In this document: positions 9,112 through 17,100 of the stretch, piece after piece | How positions within the stretch are numbered: position 1 is the first letter of the stretch | How the letters are laid out: each line of letters starts with the position of its first letter | Assembly (NCBI GenBank): GCA_003551925.1 | Contig: PUOA01000243.1 | Coordinates: 1-33,801 of the forward strand | Direction: 5' to 3' | DNA from: Paracoccaceae bacterium | GTDB lineage: Bacteria; Pseudomonadota; Alphaproteobacteria; Rhodobacterales; Rhodobacteraceae | DNA length: 33,801 bases | The notes under the pieces: generated by a model | The model's input: the letters and a program-made list of their open reading frames with translations, nothing else | The model's database searches: none | What the model was told of the DNA's origin: nothing | Made by a program: the position numbers and the translations under genes

Positions 9112-10020
9112 ATGGCATTGAAACCGCTTCTCGCCGCGTTCGTGCTCAGCCTGCTTGCCGGCTGCGCGATGCAGGACACAGGCTCTGCGCCGACCCATGC
9201 GGTCCCCGACGCGATCACGGTCACCGCCGACACCATCGGAGCGGTCGCCGCGCGCAGCGGCGATGCGTATCTGGTCGGGCGCGGCGACGTGCTGCAGATC
9301 CACGCCATCGACGCGCCCGAACTGACCGCACCCGCGGGCTACGAGGTCGGCGCCGACGGCACCATCGAGGTGCCGTTTCTGGGCGCCATTCCAGCCGCCG
9401 ACCGCGAGCCCGCCGCAATCCGCACCGAGCTGACGCGGCGCCTGCAGGCATACCTGCCCGACCCGCAGCTCGACCTGCGCGTGACCGACCACGCCGCGCG
9501 GCAGATCAGCGTCGTCGGCGCCGTCAACCGGCCTGGCCGGCAAGTGCTGACCACGCGCCCGCTGAGCGTGATCGACGCGATCAACGCCGCAGGCGGCTTT
9601 GCAACCACCGCCACCCCGCGCGGGGTCACCATCTTGCGCGCGGGGCGCGAAATCGCGGTCGACATCCGCGGGTTCCTCGAGGAAGGCCGCGCCCTGCCCA
9701 TGCTGCGCGACGGCGATGTCGTTCAGGTGGGCGGCCCCCGGCTGGGAACCGCGCGCGCTCCGCGCGGGATCACCGTGGCGCTTGACGGCCAGCCCGAGCG
9801 CGTGATCGACCCGGGGGCAACACGCGTTTCGGTGGCCGACCTGATCGCGCGTCTGGGCACCCCCGGCCACGCGGTGCAGGTGATCCGGCATGGCGACGCG
9901 CCCGGCCGCGTGTATCTGATCCGCGCCGCCGACGCCGCCGAGCGCGCCGTGGGCGGACGCTTCATGCTGGCGGATGGTGACCGTGTCGAGCTCCGTCCGG
10001 CCATTGATTTCAACAGCTGA
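9112..10020 (+). CDS. Wza-type polysaccharide export lipoprotein (PES + SLBB domains)
   Basis: Lipobox LLAGC, YLVGRGDVLQIHAID, VPFLGAIPAA, ISVVGAVNRPGRQVL, DAINAAGGF. Confidence 0.88.
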   Translation: MALKPLLAAFVLSLLAGCAMQDTGSAPTHAVPDAITVTADTIGAVAARSGDAYLVGRGDVLQIHAIDAPELTAPAGYEVGADGTIEVPFLGAIPAADREPAAIRTELTRRLQAYLPDPQLDLRVTDHAARQISVVGAVNRPGRQVLTTRPLSVIDAINAAGGFATTATPRGVTILRAGREIAVDIRGFLEEGRALPMLRDGDVVQVGGPRLGTARAPRGITVALDGQPERVIDPGATRVSVADLIARLGTPGHAVQVIRHGDAPGRVYLIRAADAAERAVGGRFMLADGDRVELRPAIDFNS

Positions 10021-10037
10021 AAAAAAGGAATTCCACA

Positions 10038-11204
10038 ATGAAGATCGCCATTGCCGGCCTGGGCTATGTGGGGCTGTCCAACGCCATCGTGCTGGCACGC
10101 CAGCACGAGGTGACCGCCGTTGACGTCTGCGTCGAGCGCGTGGCGGCGCTGAACGCAGGCCGCACTCCGGTCGAGGACACGCTCGCCCGCGCGCATCTGG
10201 CAACGGGAACGCTGCGGCTGCGCGCCACCACCGACGCCGCCGCCGCCTATGCGGATGCGGAGTACGTGTTCATCGCCACGCCGACCGATTACGACCCGGC
10301 CACCAACGCCTTCGACACCACCAGCATCGAGGCGGTCATCGCGCAGGTGCTGGCGGTGAACGATCGCGCGGTGATGGTGATCAAGTCCACGGTTCCCGTA
10401 GGCTACACCAAAGGCGTTCGCGCGCGGTTCGGCTGCGACCGGATCGTGTTCTCGCCCGAATTCCTGCGCGAGGGCCGCGCGCTCGAGGACAATCTGCACC
10501 CCACCCGGATCGTGGTGGGCGAGGTCAGCGCCCGCGGCGAGGCCGTCGCCGATCTGTTGCGCGGCGCGGCGCTGGCCGACGTGGTGCCGGTGCTGCTGAC
10601 CGATCCGACCGAGGCCGAGGCGATCAAGCTCTTCGCCAACACCTACCTGGCCAGCCGCGTCGCCGCGTTCAACGAGGCCGACACGCTGGCGATGGACCTC
10701 GACCTCGACGCGGGCGAGATCATCGACGCGCTGTGCCTCGACCCGCGGATCGGCGCGATCTACAACAATCCGTCCTTCGGGTATGGCGGCTACTGCCTGC
10801 CGAAGGATTCGAAGCAGCTGCGCGCCAATTTCGACGACGTGCCGCAGGCGCTGATCTCGGCCACGCTGGCCTCGAACGACGCGCGCAAGCGGGCAGTGGC
10901 CGACAGCATCGCCGCGCGTGGGGCGGCGAAGGTCGGCATCTACCGGCTGGTGATGAAGCAGGGGTCGGACAATTTTCGCGCCTCGGCGATGCAGGACATC
11001 ATCGCGCTGCTGCACGAGCGCGGCGTCGACCTGGTCGTGCACGAGCCCGAATGGCAGGGTGCGGAGTGCCTCGGCCAGCCGCTCGAGCCCGATTTCGACC
11101 GCTTCGCCGACGGCTGCGACCTGATCGTCGCCAACCGCATGGTGGCCGAGCTTGCACCACACGCGGCCAAGGTCTTCACCCGCGACATTTACGGGCAGGA
11201 CTGA
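10038..11204 (+). CDS. ugd: UDP-glucose 6-dehydrogenase (catalytic residues intact)
   Basis: GLGYVGLS Rossmann motif, EFLREGRAL, EAIKLFANTYLA, NNPSFGYGGYCLPKDSKQL catalytic Cys motif, KQGSDNFRAS; 388 aa, the E. coli Ugd class rather than GDP-mannose dehydrogenase. Confidence 0.93.
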   Translation: MKIAIAGLGYVGLSNAIVLARQHEVTAVDVCVERVAALNAGRTPVEDTLARAHLATGTLRLRATTDAAAAYADAEYVFIATPTDYDPATNAFDTTSIEAVIAQVLAVNDRAVMVIKSTVPVGYTKGVRARFGCDRIVFSPEFLREGRALEDNLHPTRIVVGEVSARGEAVADLLRGAALADVVPVLLTDPTEAEAIKLFANTYLASRVAAFNEADTLAMDLDLDAGEIIDALCLDPRIGAIYNNPSFGYGGYCLPKDSKQLRANFDDVPQALISATLASNDARKRAVADSIAARGAAKVGIYRLVMKQGSDNFRASAMQDIIALLHERGVDLVVHEPEWQGAECLGQPLEPDFDRFADGCDLIVANRMVAELAPHAAKVFTRDIYGQD

Positions 11205-11232
11205 GCGTTCGGCACCGCACCGGGCGGGCTTT

Positions 11233-11263
11233 CAACAATCGTCCCCGAAATGAACGATTGTTG
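11233..11263. promoter_or_regulatory. Perfect inverted repeat CAACAATCGT-N11-ACGATTGTTG between the two UGDH-like genes
   Basis: 10-bp perfect arms, 11-nt loop; no T-run immediately after. Confidence 0.6.
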
Positions 11264-11320
11264 CCCTGATCGGCGGGTATCCCGTTCGCATTGCACGCAC
11301 TCACAGAGAGGAGACCCGAC

Positions 11321-12424
11321 ATGAAAATCGCGATCATCGGTTTGGGCGGCGTCGCACTCGCCGACGCGCTGGCGCTTGCCCGGACGCATGAGGTGGTGAT
11401 GACCGGCCCGGTGCCGGACCGGGTGGAGGCCATCAACACCGGCGCCTTCGACCTGTGCGACCCAGCGCTTGCGCCGTATCTTGCCCGTTATCCGCTGCGG
11501 CTGAGCGCCAGCCTGCATACCGACGCGGCACTCGACGGCGCGGATGCGGTGATCGTGGCACCGCCGCTGTCATTCGATCCCGAGACGGGCGCCGCGCAGC
11601 TGGCCGAACTCGACAGCCGGATCGAGATGGCCGCGCGCCGCAGGCCCGGAGCGTTGATCGTGGTGCGCTCGGCGGTGCCGGTGGGCTACTGCGCGGCCAG
11701 GCGCGCCGAGACCGGCAGCCCCCGGATTGTCTACGCCCCCGAATTCGCGCGTGAGGGGCACCGCCTGAGCGCCGTGCTGCACCCGCAATTCCTGATCGTC
11801 GGCGACCGCGGCGCGGCCGGGAAAAAGGCGCTGGCGCTGCTGGCCGAGGCCGCGCTGAGCAACGCCATCCCCACCCGCGCCATCGGTCCCGCCGAGGCCG
11901 AGCTCACGCGCCACCTGTCGACGCTGTTCCAGGCCGCGCGGCTGGCCTATTTCAACGAACTTGACAGCTACGCGCTCCATCACGGGCTGGACGCGCGGCA
12001 GATCATCGATGGCGTCAGCCTGGACCCGCGGATCGGACCCCACGCGAACAACCCGTGCTTCGGATACTCCAGCCGGTCGCTGCCGCTGAGCGTGAACATG
12101 CTGGCGCCGCATCTCGACCCCGCGCGCACGCCGCTCCTTGCGTCGCTCGAAACCGCGCACAGCGCGCGCGCCCAGGCGCTGACGCACCAGATCGTGCAGC
12201 GCGCGCCGGGCGTGGTGGCGTTCTACGCGCCCGCCGACGCCACGGCGCTGCCGTCGGGGCTGGCGCAGATCAGGGCACGGCTCGAGGCGTCGGGGATCGC
12301 CACATATGTGCAGCGGACGCTGCCGCAGGCGGGGGACGACATGGTCATCGCCCAGCGGATGACCGCCGAGCTGGCCGCTATCCCGGCCAACGTGTTCACC
12401 CGCGACCATTTCATGCGCCGCTGA
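11321..12424 (+). CDS. UGDH-family paralogue, probable pseudoenzyme
   Basis: Collinear with the 10038-11204 product, but GLGYVG->GLGGVA, YGGYCLPKDSKQ->YSSRSLPLSVNM, and the IKLFANTYLA Lys and SDNFRAS motifs are lost; intact ORF. Confidence 0.88.
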   Translation: MKIAIIGLGGVALADALALARTHEVVMTGPVPDRVEAINTGAFDLCDPALAPYLARYPLRLSASLHTDAALDGADAVIVAPPLSFDPETGAAQLAELDSRIEMAARRRPGALIVVRSAVPVGYCAARRAETGSPRIVYAPEFAREGHRLSAVLHPQFLIVGDRGAAGKKALALLAEAALSNAIPTRAIGPAEAELTRHLSTLFQAARLAYFNELDSYALHHGLDARQIIDGVSLDPRIGPHANNPCFGYSSRSLPLSVNMLAPHLDPARTPLLASLETAHSARAQALTHQIVQRAPGVVAFYAPADATALPSGLAQIRARLEASGIATYVQRTLPQAGDDMVIAQRMTAELAAIPANVFTRDHFMRR

Positions 12425-12482
12425 GTTGCGTCCCGGCCCGGCAGCGCCGCGCCCGTGACGATTTCAGCCCCGTGCGGGCCAC

Positions 12483-13037
12483 TCAAGGCTCGACGATGCT
12501 CACCAGAATGACCGGCTCGCCTTCCGCGTTCTCGTGGATGAAGACCGTGACATACAGGTCCTCGTCCGCGTGCCGGGCGCCGAAGAAGCGCCGCGCGTCC
12601 AGATCGCTGTCGGGAGACGGCGCGCCCCCGGGGTGGTGATCGACGTCACGGCTGAAATGGGGATCCTCGCTGAAATCGTCGGGCAGATGCGTGCGCCCCA
12701 CCGCAAGGAAATCGATCTCGAAGCCCCGCAACCCAAGCACCGATTTGTAGGCCACGCTGAGCGGCAGGGGCCGTATGTCCGGATCGCGCAGGATGTAGGC
12801 AAATCTCTCATGGGCGCCGTCGACCTCGATCGTCTCTTTCCATGCACCATCGCGGTGGGGGCCCCAGGGGATGACATGCCGGTCGTGGTCAACGTGATCA
12901 TGGGCGATGAGCTCGGTCTCCTGAATGCGGGGCACCAGGGGGTGGTCGCTGATATCCTCGAGCGCGTCGGCCCGAAGGCCGGCGGTCATCGACATCAGCG
13001 CCAACGCGCTTGCGGCAAGCATGGTGTTTTTCTGCAT
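12483..13037 (-). CDS. Exported protein, DUF4892-like
   Basis: Signal peptide MQKNTMLAASALALMSMTAGLRA, then DHPLVPRIQETELIAHDHVDH and KETIEVDGAHERFAYILRDP...LRGFEIDFLAVG. Confidence 0.65.
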   Translation of the reverse strand: MQKNTMLAASALALMSMTAGLRADALEDISDHPLVPRIQETELIAHDHVDHDRHVIPWGPHRDGAWKETIEVDGAHERFAYILRDPDIRPLPLSVAYKSVLGLRGFEIDFLAVGRTHLPDDFSEDPHFSRDVDHHPGGAPSPDSDLDARRFFGARHADEDLYVTVFIHENAEGEPVILVSIVEP

Positions 13038-13087
13038 GGCTCTCCCTCCGTTTGTTTCCGTCGCGTTCGGCGTGGCCCATCGCACCC

Positions 13088-14686
13088 TCAGGGAGGCGAA
13101 TGGCGCACCCGCTGGACCGACTGCGACACCAGCGGGGCTTGCGGGTCCCCCGACGCGATCGAGCTGACCTTGTGCCAGAGCTCGGCGAGCGAGGTGTCGT
13201 TCGGATGCGCGTCGCGCAGCACGCCTTGCACAGAGAAATCCTGCGCCAGGTTCACATCGATGACGACGTCGATGAAGGGCGCGCCGAAGGTGACGCCTTC
13301 GCGCGATTCCGGATAGGACCAGCTCACCCGGCCATTGCGCTGATCGCCGACGAACCCGTGGTCGATGGTCAGCTGATCGAGCACCGCAGCCGGGCTGTGC
13401 GTGCCATCGCGCGTCATCAGATCATAGGGCGGCGTCAGCGTGATCGCTGCGTCGGGATCGGCGTCCCAGTCGCCTGTGGCCTGCTCGGCCGGCGCCTCCA
13501 TCGACAGGCAGGAAACGCCGAGACAGCGCATCGCGGCTGCGGTGTCATCATCGAGCTCGGCGCGCGACAGCCGGAAGGCGCGCGCCGTGCGCATCTGGAC
13601 CGTGTCCATCACCATGCGGTACGAGACATGCGGCGCCGGATCGTCCTGGGGCAGCGCCTTCATGCGCTGTGGCCCCATGTTGAAGCGATCGATCTGCACG
13701 AAGCTGATGGGGGTCGTGTAGGCCTTGGGCGGGAACGGCCCCATCTCCTCCATCCCGTAGCGGATGCGGTAGCGGGCATGGACCTGCGGCGCCTCTTCCT
13801 CCTCCAGGATCAGCAGGGCGCGGGTCATGGGGCCAAGGCTGTTGATGGCGCGGAAGGTCTCGGGGTCGGGCCCGGCGGCGGCCTCCAGAAACCGGTGTTC
13901 AACGGCTTCCCAATCCAATGCCTCGTAGCCTTCGATCCCCGTGAACAGCTCGGCAAGCTCGTTCGGCGCACCCCGCGTGATGTCGGGGGCGCCGAGCCCG
14001 GAACGCTCGCCCTCGGGGATCTGCTCGAGAAAATGCGCATTCACCCAGCCCGACCCACCAGGCAGGCCGGGATAGAGCACCTCGACCCAGGTGCCGCCAT
14101 TGACCTGCGCGGTGCCCTCGCCGGTGGCGACGTTCACGCCATCCGGGGCGATCCGCGCAATGATCGTGCTGCCCGGCACCCCGGGGCGGTCCCGGATGTT
14201 GAGCTTGTCGTCGGCATCGACGTTGACGATGCGGTGACGCGGCGCGTCGGGCGGCGGGTTCACGCGTTTCGGCGCGGAAAACGGGTCATCCTGTGCGGGC
14301 TCGGCCGGGGTGGTATCGCTTGCGGACCCGGTCGCAGGCGCGGGCGGGGCGCGGTCCGCTTCGCCCCAGTCGCTGCTCACTTGCAGTTCCGCCACGGCCT
14401 GCAGGGCGACATGTCGCTCCAGAAGTTCCTCCTGCATGAACTCGAGCACGACCTCCACGGCCGCGTCCCCGTGGGGTGCCAGCCGTTCAAGGATCGCCGC
14501 GCGCTGCGTCGCGCTCGCATCCTCGAGCGCGGCAACGTCTCGGATGATCTCGGCATCGTGGGCGACCGCAAGCGCCGGCGCAAGGGGCAGACCGACCGCC
14601 ACGGCAAGCAGCGCAATCCGGCGCCAGGCGGGCTGCGCGCGCGTCCCGAAGGGCGTGAGGGTGCGTTCGGTCAGTGTCGGATCCAT
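13088..14686 (-). CDS. Exported protein with SH3b-like domain and C-terminal region of unknown function
   Basis: Start at 14686 preceded by AGGAG; signal-like LLAVAVGLPLAPALAVA; DDKLNIRDRPGVPGSTIIARI...TWVEVLYPG...GWVNAHFLEQI resembles bacterial SH3. Confidence 0.75.
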   Translation of the reverse strand: MDPTLTERTLTPFGTRAQPAWRRIALLAVAVGLPLAPALAVAHDAEIIRDVAALEDASATQRAAILERLAPHGDAAVEVVLEFMQEELLERHVALQAVAELQVSSDWGEADRAPPAPATGSASDTTPAEPAQDDPFSAPKRVNPPPDAPRHRIVNVDADDKLNIRDRPGVPGSTIIARIAPDGVNVATGEGTAQVNGGTWVEVLYPGLPGGSGWVNAHFLEQIPEGERSGLGAPDITRGAPNELAELFTGIEGYEALDWEAVEHRFLEAAAGPDPETFRAINSLGPMTRALLILEEEEAPQVHARYRIRYGMEEMGPFPPKAYTTPISFVQIDRFNMGPQRMKALPQDDPAPHVSYRMVMDTVQMRTARAFRLSRAELDDDTAAAMRCLGVSCLSMEAPAEQATGDWDADPDAAITLTPPYDLMTRDGTHSPAAVLDQLTIDHGFVGDQRNGRVSWSYPESREGVTFGAPFIDVVIDVNLAQDFSVQGVLRDAHPNDTSLAELWHKVSSIASGDPQAPLVSQSVQRVRHSPP

Positions 14687-14986
14687 TTCGGGGCTCCTTT
14701 CCATCGCGAAGGTGGGGATCAGCGGCCCGCGCAGCGGATTGCGTCGGCCGGCGCGCAATGCGCTTGCGGCAGGCCCGGAGCGCAGGGGCCTCCAGACCCC
14801 CGGTCGCGCACTGGCGCCCGAAGGGCAGCGGTGCCTGCCCGTTTCCGTGCGGTTCGGGAATCATCTGCACCGCAGGTCACGCTGATCCCGTCGCCTTCGG
14901 GCGTGCTGTCATGAAACCCTTGCGCAAGCTGATCGCGATTGCGCCGGGATACGCCGTGAATCGCGGGGGGGTTCCGGGACGCAGCC

Positions 14987-16567
14987 TCATATCGGATTGT
15001 CGTTGAGCAGCGCGCTGCCGTCGCTGCGGCCCTCGAACTCCAGGGTCCGATCGCCGTCCTCCGTGGGCATGGTGAACATCTCGAGCGCTTCTGCCGCGCC
15101 CATAACGACCGCTTCATCCAGAAGCGGGATCGCGGCGGCGCGGGACAGCGCCTCGGCGACACCGGTCATCGACAGCGTCGAGACCAGATGCGGCAGCGCG
15201 TCACCCGAATCGAGTGTCATGTCGGCATCCAGCAGGATGCGTGCGCCAAGCGCCTGCAGGCGCCCATCCATGCTGACTTCGAGCCGCTCCACCGCGTCGA
15301 GCAGTTGCTGTTCGGGCGATCCGTCCATCATCGCAGCCCCGACCGCGCCCGCCACGGCCCCGACGATGTGCTGCGCGGCCACCGCCGTTCCGTCAAGCGT
15401 CAGCGCAAGGCTGAGCGGTTCGCGGTCCAGCGCGCCCTGAGGGTCGATCATCGCCCAGACATCGGCGCCGGGGATGACCTGATCGAGCAGGACTTCCAGC
15501 CCGATATCCTGCGCACCCTCGCCGGGGACGGCGGGCAGGTTGAACGCGATGCGCTGCCGATCGGCCGTCAGCGACAGATCCGCCGATCCGTCGGCGTCCG
15601 GCCCCGCCATCATCTGGTGCAGGAACCCCAGCGCGACACCCCCGTCGGCATCAAGCCCGCTGGACTCCAGCGCGAGCGACACCCCATCGATGCCGTAGGA
15701 TGCCTCCAGCTCCGCGCGCTCCATCGACGAGCGCGCCACATCATCACCCGCGCGCTGCTCGGTCACGATGTTCTCGGCGCGGCTGCTGAACTCCAGCGTC
15801 GCCCCGTCCTGCAGCGCGTCCATGTCGAACAGGATATCGGTGTCCTGATCGAGCCCGTCATTCCGCGCGGCGATGCTGAACGCGTCCATCCGGGTCGTCA
15901 CGCGCTGCGCGGCATCGGTCGCGTCGATGCGCGCCGCGTCGGCGCGGATGCCCAGATCGAGGCTGCGCGCCGAGGTCTCGAATTCAAGCGCGAACCCCTC
16001 CAGATGCGCCGCGACACCCGAGGCGTGCTGCGCGCCTTGAAACACGTGCTCGACGCTGCCGCCGCGGAACCGCAGGACGTCCGCGGGCAGGGCGGCGGCG
16101 AAATGCGCATCGCCCCCCGACCGCAGGCTGAGGGCGGCATGCTCCGCGTTGAGCGCGAAATAATGCGTCTCCTCGGCGACATGGTCGACAAGCTTGCCGC
16201 GCACATCGCCGTCCGGGCGCGTCGCAACCAGCGCCGAGTGCGCGCCATCGGCGTGCGGAACGATGCCGATCTCGTCGATCCAGAGCTCCTCGGTCGCGGC
16301 CTGCGTCTCGATCACGCGCACGTTCTGCAGAACGACCGTGTCACCATCCATGCGCCGCGCCTGCGCGACGATTTCGATCCCCGCCCGGTCGAGCAGCGCC
16401 TCGAGATGCGCGGGGATGTCGGCGTCGAAGGTCGCTTCCGTGTCGATATGGTCGAGCGCACCGCCGTGGCTCCCGCCCATGACCGACACACTCGATGCCA
16501 TGAGGGCGAGCGCCGATGCGAGGGTCGCGGTCAGGACGGTCGACAGGCGTCGGGCATCATGTTGCAT
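14987..16567 (-). CDS. Exported acidic protein of unknown function (possibly DUF2125/DUF945-like)
   Basis: Start at 16567; signal peptide-like LSTVLTATLASALALMASSVSVMG; no catalytic motif recognised; family guess is from overall texture only. Confidence 0.6.
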   Translation of the reverse strand: MQHDARRLSTVLTATLASALALMASSVSVMGGSHGGALDHIDTEATFDADIPAHLEALLDRAGIEIVAQARRMDGDTVVLQNVRVIETQAATEELWIDEIGIVPHADGAHSALVATRPDGDVRGKLVDHVAEETHYFALNAEHAALSLRSGGDAHFAAALPADVLRFRGGSVEHVFQGAQHASGVAAHLEGFALEFETSARSLDLGIRADAARIDATDAAQRVTTRMDAFSIAARNDGLDQDTDILFDMDALQDGATLEFSSRAENIVTEQRAGDDVARSSMERAELEASYGIDGVSLALESSGLDADGGVALGFLHQMMAGPDADGSADLSLTADRQRIAFNLPAVPGEGAQDIGLEVLLDQVIPGADVWAMIDPQGALDREPLSLALTLDGTAVAAQHIVGAVAGAVGAAMMDGSPEQQLLDAVERLEVSMDGRLQALGARILLDADMTLDSGDALPHLVSTLSMTGVAEALSRAAAIPLLDEAVVMGAAEALEMFTMPTEDGDRTLEFEGRSDGSALLNDNPI

Positions 16568-16840
16568 TCGATCTTTCCCTTTGGTTTCAAAGTGAAGGGC
16601 GTAACCTCTCACATCACGACTGGGTCGGCACCATGCGGCGACAGGCGCCATGGATCAAGCCTTGTGTGCCGCGCGGTGGGTGCCGATTCCGTGAAACCTG
16701 TCTTGCAGGACCGGGGAGGGCGATCATCGATCACCTTGAGCCAGCCGAGCCATCATGCGCGGACCCGACCGGGAGATCGCCCGTCGCACCCGCCGCCGTG
16801 CTGCGCCTGGCAAGGACCTGCTGGCGCCTGATGCCGCCCC

Positions 16841-16910
16841 CGCCCTCACCCCGCCCTCACCCCGCCCTCACCCCGGCCCCGCCCTCACTCCGGCCCCCGT
16901 CCTCACCCCC
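16841..16910. repeat. 11-bp tandem repeat, unit CGCCCTCACCC, 3 perfect copies plus degenerate copies
   Basis: Direct reading of cgccctcaccc x3, then cggccccgccctcactccggcccccgtcctcaccccc. Confidence 0.85.
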
Positions 16911-17100
16911 GCACTGCGCGCGGAGCTGCGCGAGAATGCGGCCGGGATCACGCGCCTGCGGCGTGACCGCGATCTTGCGCGACGGGACCGCGCTGCAATC
17001 GGACGCGAGCTGCGCGCCGTCCGGGCCGGGCTGTCGCCGCGGCACCGGCCGTGGCGCCGTGCGTGCAGGAGGTGGTCCCTTCGATGGCCCGCGCGGGCGG

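Noticed and set aside
6543-9308. 921-aa minus-strand ORF
   Set aside because: Antisense to the Alg44-like and Alg8-like genes; His/Arg/Gln/Gly-rich low-complexity translation typical of a high-GC shadow frame, with no recognisable domain.
10038-11204. Calling the first dehydrogenase AlgD (GDP-mannose dehydrogenase)
   Set aside because: 388-aa length and NNPSFGYGGYCLPKDSKQL / KQGSDNFRAS motifs match the UDP-glucose dehydrogenase class better, so an alginate assignment is not supported.
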